Shown piece by piece: positions 22,546-29,298 of a stretch of 29,298 nt of DNA. This stretch comes from DASZIT01 sp035948855 (GTDB lineage Bacteria > Actinomycetota > Acidimicrobiia > Acidimicrobiales > RAAP-2). The position numbers were made by a program, and so were the translations under genes. How positions within the stretch are numbered: position 1 is the first letter of the stretch; each line of letters begins with the position of its first letter. Location of the stretch: NCBI GenBank assembly GCA_035948855.1, contig DASZIT010000100.1:1-29298 (forward strand). The letters are read 5' to 3'. The notes under the pieces are model-generated. The model saw nothing but the letters and a program-made list of their open reading frames with translations, was not told where the DNA came from and ran no database searches.

Positions 22546-24645
22546 TCAGCCCACGCTCCAGCCGGCGGCCTGCCGGTCGAGGACCTTGGCGGTGGCCATG
22601 ATGCCGGCCACCGCCAGCACGACCAGCATCGCCCACCCACCGAGGATGCCCAGCATCGCGTGCGGGTAGACCCCGGCGGTCTGCATCGGGCCGTTGGAGA
22701 GCCCGGCGATCCCCCCGAGGGCGGACACCGCCCAACGGGCGGGGATGAACCAGGAGACGAAGCTGAGGTTGCGGAGCGGGAACAGCACCCCGCAGAGGAC
22801 GAGCTGGGAGATCAGCAGGTAGGGCACGATGCTCATGGCCCGGTCCGAGCTGGAGGCCAGGGACGAGACCAGCAGGCCGATGGCCATCCCGGTCAGGTTG
22901 GCCAGGAACAGGGTGATCCCGATCCCGAGGAACGACGGGAGCCAGGTCCCGGAGCTCGGGAGACCGAGGGTCATGGCCAACACCACCAAGGTGGTGACCG
23001 TCTGGAAGAGCCCGAGGGCGCCGAGCACGCCCAGCTTGGAGGTCAGGTAGGCGGCGGTGTTCCCGCCGACCAACTGCTCCCGGCGCCAGATCGTCCGCTC
23101 CTTGACCAGCTCGCGAACCGAGTTGAGCATTCCGAACCACACCGCGGAACATCCGAACACGAACACCGGGGCGGTGCCCTTCATGTCCCACACCATCGGC
23201 CGGGCGGCCACCATGGCGGTGAGCAGGGCCACCGCCACCCCTTGGAGGAGGCTGAAGGCGATGGCGGTCCGGTCCCGGCTGAGCAGCCGGCAGTAGCGCT
23301 CGGCGAAGATGCTGCCCTGATGGCGGAGCATCCGTCGCCACACCGGCGAGCCGAACTTGGCCCGGGTGGCCTCGGGACCGACGAAACTCGGGAGGGCGGT
23401 CCCGGGCACCGGCCGCGGTCCGCCGTCGGACACCCGGGTGGCGGCCTGGGCGGCGGCTTCGGGGGTTTCCACCAACGCGAAGGTGTCGCCCAGCGAGTGC
23501 ACCCCGAACCACGCCGGGGCGGCGTCGGGCTTACCGGTGTAGATCACGTGACCACCGGGACCCATGAGGGCCAGGGTGTCGCACACGTCGACGTGTTCCA
23601 GCGAGTGGGTGGTCAGGACCACGGTTCGGCCCTGATCGGCCAGCAGACGCAACAGCAGCATGATCTGCTTGTCGAGGCCGGGGTCGAGACCCGAGGTCGG
23701 CTCATCGAGGAACAGAACCTTGGGGTCACTCAACAGTTCGGAGGCGATGGAAACCCGCTTGCGCTGGCCACCGCTGAGGGTCTTGATGATCTGGTGGCGC
23801 TGGTCGTCGAGGCCGACCAGTGTCAGCGCCCGGTCGATCCTGGCCTGACGCTCTTCGGGCGACGCGTCCTTGCCGAGCCGGAGCCGCGCCTGGTAGCCGA
23901 GGGTCTCGGCCACCGTCAGGTCCGAGTGGACGATGTCGTCCTGGGGGACGAAGCCCATCAGATGGGACTGGCTCTTGCGGCAGGCGGCCAGGTCGACCCC
24001 GTCGTAGTGAACAGCACCTTGGGTGGCTTTGACCTGTCCGGAAAGGAGGCGCATCAAGGTGGTCTTGCCCGAGCCACTGGGCCCGGCGACGGCAGTGAGG
24101 CTGGCCGGGCGGAGGTTGATCGAAACGTCGTCGAGGAGGCGGCGGCGGCTACGGTGCCGCCCCCGGATGTCCACCGAGGCGCCGACCACCGAGACGTCGA
24201 TGCCGGGGACCTGCTCGAGCGACTCGAGGGCATGGTGGCCGATCCGGGCGCTGAACGGACCGATCTGGATGACGTCGCCAAGGATGAGATCCCGTCGGCC
24301 CCGCAGGCGCTGCCCGTTGACGTGGGTCCCGTTGACCGAGTGCTTGTCCTCGATCCACAGCTGGTCGGAGAATGAACGGCCGACCAGGGCGTGCCGGGTC
24401 CGGATCAGCGGATGGACCAGGCGGATGGAGGCATCGACGTCCGAGCCGATCTCCAGGGTCTCGCCGATCTGGGGCAGTTGGCCACGCAACTCGTTGGACG
24501 GGACCGGGAGCGGAAGCCGCCGGGTGAGGTCGATGGGCTTGGTCCGCCCGAATCGAGCGGTGGCGAAGTCGACCAGGCGGTCCGAGAAGCGGCGTGGTTC
24601 CTCCGGCTGTTCGCCGAATGGCTGGTAGTCCTGTACGAGGGTCAT
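22546..24645 (-). CDS. FHA-domain ABCG-type ABC transporter (Rv1747-like)
   Basis: A 699-residue half-transporter with a regulatory FHA domain. FHA (about 64-125): LEIGSD (65-70), RTRHALV (82-88), SVNGTHVNG (103-111). ABC domain: Walker A GPSGSGKT (188-195), signature LSGGQRKR (290-297), Walker B VLFLDEPTSGLD (310-321). Membrane domain from about residue 455 to 690 with six hydrophobic segments (ABC2/ABCG order, ATPase first). The domain order matches the second half of Mycobacterium Rv1747, an exporter of cell-envelope lipid or glycolipid regulated by Ser/Thr kinases. Here there is one FHA domain, and two phosphothreonine-binding positions differ (Ser68 for Arg and Arg82 for Ser). The start ATG 24645 has GGGAAG upstream. 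The substrate is unknown. Confidence 0.92.
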   Translation of the reverse strand: MTLVQDYQPFGEQPEEPRRFSDRLVDFATARFGRTKPIDLTRRLPLPVPSNELRGQLPQIGETLEIGSDVDASIRLVHPLIRTRHALVGRSFSDQLWIEDKHSVNGTHVNGQRLRGRRDLILGDVIQIGPFSARIGHHALESLEQVPGIDVSVVGASVDIRGRHRSRRRLLDDVSINLRPASLTAVAGPSGSGKTTLMRLLSGQVKATQGAVHYDGVDLAACRKSQSHLMGFVPQDDIVHSDLTVAETLGYQARLRLGKDASPEERQARIDRALTLVGLDDQRHQIIKTLSGGQRKRVSIASELLSDPKVLFLDEPTSGLDPGLDKQIMLLLRLLADQGRTVVLTTHSLEHVDVCDTLALMGPGGHVIYTGKPDAAPAWFGVHSLGDTFALVETPEAAAQAATRVSDGGPRPVPGTALPSFVGPEATRAKFGSPVWRRMLRHQGSIFAERYCRLLSRDRTAIAFSLLQGVAVALLTAMVAARPMVWDMKGTAPVFVFGCSAVWFGMLNSVRELVKERTIWRREQLVGGNTAAYLTSKLGVLGALGLFQTVTTLVVLAMTLGLPSSGTWLPSFLGIGITLFLANLTGMAIGLLVSSLASSSDRAMSIVPYLLISQLVLCGVLFPLRNLSFVSWFIPARWAVSALGGIAGLSNGPMQTAGVYPHAMLGILGGWAMLVVLAVAGIMATAKVLDRQAAGWSVG

Positions 24646-24734
24646 CGTTTCGCTTCCCGGTGTGGCTTCGCACAGGAGCTATCGGACGTTCCGCCCTTCT
24701 ACTTGACCGGTGGGCACCACGCGGACGCGGTGAC

Positions 24735-24745
24735 CACTCAGAGTG
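24735..24745. promoter_or_regulatory. Small palindrome CACTC-A-GAGTG in the FHA-ABC upstream region
   Basis: A perfect dyad of 5-bp arms around one base lies 90 bp before the FHA-ABC start, in a 185-bp gap that otherwise holds a second dyad near the ligase stop. It could be an operator for the transporter gene, but a chance occurrence is possible. Confidence 0.3.
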
Positions 24746-24769
24746 AGGGCTCGCCCCATGGTGATAGTG

Positions 24770-24826
24770 GGGTCCGGGAGCGGAGTCGCCGAGCTGAGAG
24801 GTAAAGCACCAACAGGTCCCGGACCC
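24770..24826 (-). terminator. 10-bp inverted repeat just after the acyl-CoA ligase (terminator or attenuator candidate)
   Basis: GGGTCCGGGA at 24770-24779 pairs perfectly with TCCCGGACCC at 24817-24826. On the minus strand it starts four bases after the ligase TAA. The loop is long (37 nt) and no U-tract follows, so it is not a classical intrinsic terminator. The right arm is itself nearly palindromic (GGTCC-C-GGACC, 24815-24825). It may partly terminate or attenuate transcription before the FHA-ABC gene, or be a protein-binding dyad. Confidence 0.4.
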
Positions 24827-24830
24827 GCAC

Positions 24831-26339
24831 TTAGCGGATCGGCTTCCCCCACTCGGTCTCCTTGCGGAGGACCGGCTTGAGCACCTTCCCGCCCGGGTTG
24901 CGGGGCAGGAGCTCGGGCCGGACCACCAGGTACTGGGGCACCTTGAAGTCGGCCAGATGGCCTCGGGCGAACTCCAGGAAGGCGTCGGGGTCGAAGGTGG
25001 TCCCCGGGGTCGGCACCACCACCACGCCGACCTTCTCGCCCATCATCTCGTCGGGAACCCCCACCACCGCGACCTCGAAGACGCCAGGGGCGCCGGCCAG
25101 CACGTTCTCCAGCTCCACGCTGTAGACGTTCTCCCCTCCCCGGTTGATCATGTCCTTGGCCCGGTCGACGATGTAGGTGAATCCGTCGCCGTCGATCCGG
25201 GCCAGGTCACCGGTGTGCAGCCAGCCGTCGACGAACGCCTCGGCGGTGGCCTCCGGCTTGTTCCAGTAGCCCATGACCACGTTGGCCCCCCGGATGAGCA
25301 ACTCCCCCACCCCCGTCTCGGGATCCGGGTCGGCCAGGTCGAGATCCATGACCGGGGCCGGGAACCCCACCGAGTCGGCGTGGGTGTCGGCGTACTCGTC
25401 GGGCAGGAAGGTGGCCATACTCGAGGTCTCGCTGAGGCCGAACCCGTTGCCCACCCGGGCGGCCGGGAAGCTGGCCTTCACCTTGCGCACCAGGTCCGGG
25501 GCGATGGGCGCCCCGCCGTAGGTGGCGAAGCGAACCCCACTCACGTCGAAGCTGGAGAAGTTGGGCTGGCTGACGGCCAGCCAGAAGATGGCCGGCACCG
25601 TGGTCAGCACGGTGATGCGCTCCTCAGCGATGGCGGTGAGGAAGCGCTGGACCTCGAAGGCCGGCATCACCACCGCGGTCCCGCCCTGTCGCAAGCTGGG
25701 TAGCAGCTGGCTGTTGCACCCGGTGACGTGGAACAGCGGGACGCTGATCAGATTCCGCACCGTCGGGTCGTGATCGGGCATGTCGACCACCCGACGGCAG
25801 CTCTCGGCGTTGGTGAGGAAATTCTCGTGGCTGGTCATCGCCCCCTTGGGGAACCCGGTCGTCCCCGAGGTGTAGAAGATGGCGGCCAGATCCCCGGCCT
25901 CCAGGTCCTCGACCACATACGGTTCGCCGTCGGGGAGATCACCGTCGGGCTCGACCACGTAGGTCGACCCGGAGTCCTCGACGACGTAGGCCACTTCGCT
26001 GTCGGTGAAGCGGGTGTTGACCGGGACCACCACCCCACCGGCCATCAGCGTGCCGAAGAAGGCCAGCACCCACTCGAGGCCGTTGCCGCGGCGGATGGCC
26101 ACCCGGTCACCACCTCCAATCCCCGCGTCCCGCAGTCCACCGGCGACCCGGGCGGAGCGGTCCCACAACTCGGCGTATGACACCCGGGGCCCGTCCAGCA
26201 CCACCACCGCCTCGGCGTCCCCGTCCCGCTCCACCGACGCCCGCAACATGGCCAGCAGCGAGGAAGGCAATCCCTGGTAGTGCTTGATCCCCTGCGGGTC
26301 GCGGACGACCCCGGTGGCGTCGAAGGTGTGGGCCGGCAT
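24831..26339 (-). CDS. Acyl-CoA synthetase (AMP-binding, FadD-like)
   Basis: A 502-residue ANL-superfamily ligase that activates a carboxylic acid to its CoA thioester via an acyl-AMP. Motifs: FYTSGTTGFPKGAM (155-168, AMP loop), GFGLSETSS (299-307), GWLHTGDLARIDGDG (372-386), DRAKDMINRGGENVYSVELE (392-411) and GGKVLK with the catalytic Lys485. It resembles the FadD3/cyclohexanecarboxylate-type ligases more than very-long-chain FadDs, but the substrate is not readable. ATG 26339 overlaps the stop of the lactonase-like gene as TGATG, so the two are coupled: a lactone opened by the first enzyme could give the hydroxy acid activated here. The frame is open upstream as far as 26879, but only antisense to nothing useful and inside the lactonase gene. 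Confidence 0.93.
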   Translation of the reverse strand: MPAHTFDATGVVRDPQGIKHYQGLPSSLLAMLRASVERDGDAEAVVVLDGPRVSYAELWDRSARVAGGLRDAGIGGGDRVAIRRGNGLEWVLAFFGTLMAGGVVVPVNTRFTDSEVAYVVEDSGSTYVVEPDGDLPDGEPYVVEDLEAGDLAAIFYTSGTTGFPKGAMTSHENFLTNAESCRRVVDMPDHDPTVRNLISVPLFHVTGCNSQLLPSLRQGGTAVVMPAFEVQRFLTAIAEERITVLTTVPAIFWLAVSQPNFSSFDVSGVRFATYGGAPIAPDLVRKVKASFPAARVGNGFGLSETSSMATFLPDEYADTHADSVGFPAPVMDLDLADPDPETGVGELLIRGANVVMGYWNKPEATAEAFVDGWLHTGDLARIDGDGFTYIVDRAKDMINRGGENVYSVELENVLAGAPGVFEVAVVGVPDEMMGEKVGVVVVPTPGTTFDPDAFLEFARGHLADFKVPQYLVVRPELLPRNPGGKVLKPVLRKETEWGKPIR

Positions 26340-27328
26340 CAGTAGGGCTCGACGTTCTCGAAGATCCGACGGGGGGTGCCGGTGAGCATCGTCTCGATCT
26401 GTTCCTCGGTCACCCCCTTGTCGAGCAGGTAGGGCAGCACATCGTCGAGGATATGCAGGTAGTGCCACTGGGGGGTGGCTCCCTTGGCCCAGGGTTCGAT
26501 CCAGTCGATGTAGCAGGCGGCGTCGTGGGCCAGCACCATGCTCTCGGCGAAGCCGCGCTTGCACAGCTCGACCACGGTGTCGGCCCGCGCCTCGAAGGTG
26601 GTCTCGATGTTGATGCCGAAGCGATCCATGCCCAGGATGTACCCGGCTTCGGCCAACGGCTGGAGATAGTCGAGGTCGGAGGAGTCGCCGCTGTGGCCGA
26701 GGACTACCCGACGTGGGTCGACCCCCTCGTCGTCGAGCACCTTCTGGGCGGCCAGCCCCTGCTGGGTGCCGGGGTGGGTGTGGATGGTGACGGGAGTCCC
26801 GGTGGCGCGGTGGGCCTTGGCCACCGCCCGCATGATCCGCTCCACCCCCCCGGTCATCCCCTGCACGTCGATGGCGCACTTGAGCATCCCCGCCTTCACC
26901 CCGGTGCCGGCGATCCCTTCGGTGATGTCGCCGACGAACATGTCGACCATCGGGTCGGGGACCGGTTGGCCGAGCGCCACCTCCAGTGCCGGGCCCCGGT
27001 AGTGGAAGAAGAAAGGCACCTCGCTATAGGTGTAACAGCCGGTGGCCACCACGATGTTGAGGTCGGGCACCTGGTCGGCGATGCGCTGGATCCGGGGGAT
27101 GTACCGCCCGAGTCCGATGACGGTGGGGTCGACGATGGTGGTCACCCCCCGGCCGGCCAGTTCGTTGAGCTTTTGCACCGCGTCGGCCACCCGGGCGTCC
27201 TCGTAACCCCATTCGTCGGGATAGTTCTGCTGCACGTCGGGGGTGAGCACGAAGATGTGTTCGTGCATGTAGGTGCGACCGAGGGCCGCACTGTCGACGG
27301 GACCTCGGACGGTAGGAACCTGGGTCAT
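26339..27328 (-). CDS. Phosphotriesterase-family hydrolase (PLL-type lactonase-like)
   Basis: A 329-residue binuclear-metal amidohydrolase of the phosphotriesterase family. The metal ligands are all visible: HEH (His22, His24), the carboxylated Lys150 in AGMLKCAID, His183 or His185 in VTIHTHP, His212 in LGHSGD and Asp269 in VLAHDAA. Actinobacterial members such as Rv0230c-like proteins are mostly lactonases or esterases with weak phosphotriesterase side activity, so lactone opening is the best guess. Start ATG 27328 is preceded by GAGGAG at good spacing. The coupled downstream ligase suggests lactone catabolism. The gene is divergent from the ECF sigma operon, with a conserved dyad in the gap. 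Confidence 0.9.
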   Translation of the reverse strand: MTQVPTVRGPVDSAALGRTYMHEHIFVLTPDVQQNYPDEWGYEDARVADAVQKLNELAGRGVTTIVDPTVIGLGRYIPRIQRIADQVPDLNIVVATGCYTYSEVPFFFHYRGPALEVALGQPVPDPMVDMFVGDITEGIAGTGVKAGMLKCAIDVQGMTGGVERIMRAVAKAHRATGTPVTIHTHPGTQQGLAAQKVLDDEGVDPRRVVLGHSGDSSDLDYLQPLAEAGYILGMDRFGINIETTFEARADTVVELCKRGFAESMVLAHDAACYIDWIEPWAKGATPQWHYLHILDDVLPYLLDKGVTEEQIETMLTGTPRRIFENVEPY

Positions 27329-27386
27329 GACGCTCCTCGCTGGCTGGTGGTGATGGCGGTGGAGATCCGACTCCCCCGTCGTTACT

Positions 27387-27413
27387 CTGCCATTCTCGTG
27401 ACGCCTCTGGCAG
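27387..27413. repeat. Inverted-repeat element copy 1: CTGCCA-N6-TGAC-N5-TGGCAG
   Basis: A 27-nt element with perfect 6-bp inverted arms and a central TGAC lies in the divergent gap between the lactonase-like gene and the sigma factor. The same 16 fixed bases at the same spacing recur at 29159-29185, on the other side of the sigma/anti-sigma operon. Copy 1 sits 59 bp before the lactonase start and 137 bp before the chosen sigma start, so it is well placed as an operator. Confidence 0.65.
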
Positions 27414-27549
27414 GAATGAACGCCGGATGGCCATCGGGGCCACCGCGGGGTCGGCCCAGGGATCGGGCGACAAAGTCAGCCAGACTGCCGCTTCATCACC
27501 ATGCCTACCGCTCATGCCGGAGGCCTGGCCCGCCGATATTAAGGGAATA

Positions 27550-28098
27550 GTGGAATATGACGATCTGGACGCCGCGCTCCGCGCCGCGCGAAATGGGGAC
27601 GATAGGGCCATCGCCTGGGTATTCAGGGCGGTACACCCGACTCTCCTCCACTATGTACGACGCCACGCCCCGGATGCGGCCGAGGAGCTGGCTTCCGAGA
27701 CGTGGTTAGCGGCCGCCAAGGGGTTCGCCTCCTTCGAAGGTGATCTTGACGAGTTCCGAGCATCGCTGTTCGTCATGGCTCGGCGGCGGATGGTGGATCA
27801 CTACCGGAGCGAGTCCCGCCGCCCCCGGTTCACGGCATTCACGGACGAGGAATCAACGACGCCGAGCGCCGACGACCTGGCCATCGAGGCGTTGTCGACT
27901 GACCAGGCCATCTCCGCCCTGGTTCGGGATCTGTCAACTGACGAGGCCGAAGTCGTCATGCTGCGGGTGGTGGCAGGCCTGAGCGTCGGCCAGGTGGCGA
28001 TGACCATGGGAAGCAGTCCGGGCTCGGTCCGGGTCTTGCAACATCGGGCCCTCCGGCATCTGGCCAAGACCTGGTATCGAGGGACGGTACTGCTGTGA
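27550..28098 (+). CDS. ECF-type RNA polymerase sigma factor
   Basis: A sigma-70 family protein of 182 residues from GTG 27550. Region 2 is LDAALRAARNGDDRAIAWVFRAVHPTLLHYVRRHAPDAAEELASETWL, with an ARRRMVDHYRSE segment typical of region 2.4. Region 4 is LSTDEAEVVMLRVVAGLSVGQVAMTMGSSPGSVRVLQHRALRHLAK, a helix-turn-helix. It would direct RNA polymerase to a small stress or envelope regulon. ATG 27514 and ATG 27427 are in-frame alternatives, but family members begin close to the DDLDAALRAA stretch and AAGGGA lies just before GTG 27550; TATTAA seven bases upstream could also make it leaderless. The next gene overlaps by GTGA and probably encodes its anti-sigma factor. Confidence 0.88.
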   Translation: MEYDDLDAALRAARNGDDRAIAWVFRAVHPTLLHYVRRHAPDAAEELASETWLAAAKGFASFEGDLDEFRASLFVMARRRMVDHYRSESRRPRFTAFTDEESTTPSADDLAIEALSTDQAISALVRDLSTDEAEVVMLRVVAGLSVGQVAMTMGSSPGSVRVLQHRALRHLAKTWYRGTVLL

Positions 28099-29129
28099 GC
28101 CCGGCGGACGATGGGCCGACCGAGACGAATAGGGACCTATTGGACCCGAGCACTGCAGACCAGCTGTTCGGCGGCGGGATCGTCCCCGACGACGCCCCTC
28201 CGGGACTCCGGGATTTGGCCATGCTGATCCAGGCGGCGAAGCCGCTGGCCTGGACCGGCGGCGGAATCGTTGAGGATCAAGTGGTCGCCGCCTTCGCCGC
28301 CACCCTTCGGACACCAGTGGATGCCTCGGCGGATAGTTACGAAGCCAAGAAGCGAATGCTCACCACCTGGCTGTCGATCAAGGCGGCCGCAATCGCCGCA
28401 GTAGCCGCCGCCGCGGTGCTCGGTGGCGGTGCTGCAGCTGCCGCCGCCGGCTCACTGCCCGGGCCCGTCCAGGCGGCGGTGTCCGACGCCCTGGGCCACG
28501 TCGGGATTTCAGTCCCGAACCCGGACAGCCGCCATGCGCCGTCGGCGAGCAGTGGCTCTACCACCGGAAACAGTCAAGGTTCGCCGACCTCCGGCGGCGC
28601 GGCCATGGCAGACAGCCAAGCCAGCCACCAGATTGGTGCGGGGTCCGCCCCGAGCGCGGATACCTTCAGCCAATGCACCGCCTGGGCGACAGCAAATGAC
28701 GGAACGAGTACCAACGGCACCTCCAGTAATCCCCAGAACAACTTCCCGCAGCTCACTGCCGCCGCCAGCGCGAAGGGTGAGACCGTTGCCCAGTTCTGTT
28801 CCGACGTGTCCCCGCCCCCGACGGCCACCACCTCACCGATCCCCTCCGCGGCGTCCTCTGGCACCGGCTTGGCCACCAGCACCCCGGGATCTCCCTCCAG
28901 CGCTCCAACCGGACCCTCCTCCACGGTTCCGGCAGGAACGCCGTCCAACACCCCTAACGGGAACGGGCCTCCGGCCACCACCCCCAACGGGAACGGACCT
29001 CCGATCACCAATCCCAGCGGGCATTCCCCCAACGGGAACGGTCCCCCGGCCACCAACCCCAGCGGCCATGTCCCCGGGCCGCCGGCCAGCACCCCCAGCG
29101 GAAATGTCCCCGGAGGCCCGGCGCACTAA
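28095..29129 (+). CDS. Putative membrane anti-sigma factor with Pro/Asn/Gly repeat tail
   Basis: A 344-residue single-pass membrane protein. Residues 1-90 would be cytoplasmic and could bind the sigma factor. Residues about 92-119 are an Ala-rich transmembrane segment. The outside part contains a Cys pair (Cys194 in FSQCTAWATAN and Cys235 in VAQFCSDV) framing FPQLTAAASAKGETV; this resembles the 'CxAW...F..L..AAGG...V..YC' unit I recall from other actinobacterial ECF partner proteins. Residues 287-340 are PNGNGPP-type repeats. No zinc-binding HxxxCxxC of ZAS anti-sigma factors is present. The GTG start overlaps the sigma stop (GTGA), which is the main evidence for an anti-sigma role. The signal sensed outside is unknown. 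Confidence 0.75.
   Translation: MSPADDGPTETNRDLLDPSTADQLFGGGIVPDDAPPGLRDLAMLIQAAKPLAWTGGGIVEDQVVAAFAATLRTPVDASADSYEAKKRMLTTWLSIKAAAIAAVAAAAVLGGGAAAAAAGSLPGPVQAAVSDALGHVGISVPNPDSRHAPSASSGSTTGNSQGSPTSGGAAMADSQASHQIGAGSAPSADTFSQCTAWATANDGTSTNGTSSNPQNNFPQLTAAASAKGETVAQFCSDVSPPPTATTSPIPSAASSGTGLATSTPGSPSSAPTGPSSTVPAGTPSNTPNGNGPPATTPNGNGPPITNPSGHSPNGNGPPATNPSGHVPGPPASTPSGNVPGGPAH
28953..29114 (+). repeat. PNGNGPPAT / NPSGH tandem repeats
   Basis: The 3' end of the anti-sigma-like gene holds three copies of a PNGNGPP unit (residues 287-293, 297-303, 312-318) interleaved with NPSGH and TPSGN variants. At DNA level the core CCCAACGGGAACGG recurs with few changes. The tail would be extended and flexible in the cell wall. 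It is likely to vary in copy number between strains. Confidence 0.75.
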
Positions 29130-29158
29130 CGCCAGCTCCGTCCGGACCGTCTCCTCCA

Positions 29159-29185
29159 CTGCCACCTGATTGACCCAGTTGGCAG
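29159..29185. repeat. Inverted-repeat element copy 2: CTGCCA-N6-TGAC-N5-TGGCAG
   Basis: Second copy of the 27-nt element, 29 nt after the anti-sigma stop and 23 nt after the stop of the convergent partial gene. All 16 fixed positions match copy 1 (27387-27413), while most of the other 11 differ. Located between convergent genes, it could also fold as a weak two-way terminator hairpin (6-bp stem, 15-nt loop), but no U-tract follows. Confidence 0.6.
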
Positions 29186-29208
29186 TTCAGCCCTCTACGA
29201 GCCGACAG

Positions 29209-29298
29209 CTACAGCTTCGGACGGGCCCGTTCGAGGATGGCGGAGGTGTCGATTCCGGTCGGCAGGGTCCCGAAGGCCACCCCCCAATCGCCGCCGAG
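29209..29298 (-). CDS. C-terminal end of an unknown protein (partial)
   Basis: On the minus strand the frame is open from the window edge to TAG at 29209-29211 and gives 29 residues beginning LGGDWGVAFGTLPTG and ending ARPKL. The codon choice is strongly GC at third positions, as in the real genes here. I do not recognise the family from so short an end. It converges on the sigma/anti-sigma operon. Confidence 0.55.
   Translation of the reverse strand, partial: LGGDWGVAFGTLPTGIDTSAILERARPKL

Noticed and set aside
22562..24375. Very long plus-strand open frame opposite the FHA-ABC gene
   Set aside because: It is antisense to a clear FHA-ABC transporter, rich in Gly, His, Pro and Arg without any domain, and is explained by high third-position GC in the real gene.
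26340..26879. N-terminal extension of the acyl-CoA ligase
   Set aside because: The extra residues are a low-complexity out-of-frame reading of the lactonase gene; the TGATG overlap and the family N-terminus support the start at 26339.
28095..28370. Zinc-binding (ZAS) anti-sigma domain
   Set aside because: There is no Cys in the cytoplasmic part and no HxxxCxxC motif, so only the gene coupling supports the anti-sigma call.
29159..29185. Classical intrinsic terminator between the convergent genes
   Set aside because: The stem has only 6 bp with a 15-nt loop and no U-tract; the matching copy in a promoter gap argues for a binding site instead.

Overview
The window is GC-rich, uses many GTG and TTG start codons, and has tightly packed genes with short overlaps (GTGA, ATGA, TGATG, TTGA). 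It looks like actinobacterial chromosome. The best lineage hint is the first gene's run of 'GYWLVA-DGGIFSFGDA' repeats, a signature I associate with Acidimicrobiia. HpnJ, an Rv1747-like FHA-ABC protein, a HelZ-like SNF2 helicase and many acyl-CoA genes fit an environmental member of that group, but the species cannot be fixed from sequence reading alone. I saw no rRNA, tRNA, CRISPR array, phage genes or intact transposon, and no gene-free stretch over 300 bases.

Left part (1-8.8 kb), cell-surface and small-molecule genes: the tail of a Thr/Pro-rich protein; two paralogous exported or anchored proteins with a C-terminal phosphodiester-glycosidase-like (NAGPA-like) domain on either side of an antiparallel membrane-anchored alpha/beta hydrolase; a 14-TM DHA2-type MFS exporter divergent from a LysR regulator that probably controls it; a DsbA-fold oxidoreductase coupled to the regulator; and a secreted GH16 glucanase.

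Middle part (8.8-18.8 kb), all on the minus strand: MGDG-synthase-like glycosyltransferase, then hopanoid radical-SAM enzyme HpnJ, an ABC-F protein, a biotinyl-carboxyltransferase fusion, a SNF2-family helicase and its coupled partner. The glycosyltransferase-HpnJ pair suggests hopanoid side-chain (cyclitol ether) chemistry in which a GT28-like enzyme may stand where HpnI normally acts.

Right part (19.0-29.3 kb), acyl-CoA metabolism and envelope control: an acyl-CoA dehydrogenase-thioesterase pair divergent from an SDR-carboxymuconolactone-decarboxylase-like pair, with two palindromes in the shared promoter; a phosphotriesterase-like lactonase coupled to an acyl-CoA ligase, followed by an FHA-domain ABCG-type transporter; then an ECF sigma factor coupled to its putative membrane anti-sigma factor. 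The same 27-nt inverted-repeat element, CTGCCA-N6-TGAC-N5-TGGCAG, lies on both sides of the sigma operon. A partial minus-strand gene closes the window.

The most notable observations are the duplicated element around the sigma operon, the glycosyltransferase-HpnJ pairing, a symmetric divergent promoter at about 3.0 kb, an FHA domain that has lost its usual phosphothreonine-binding residues, NAGPA-like domains with a changed active-site motif, and a set of likely leaderless promoters.
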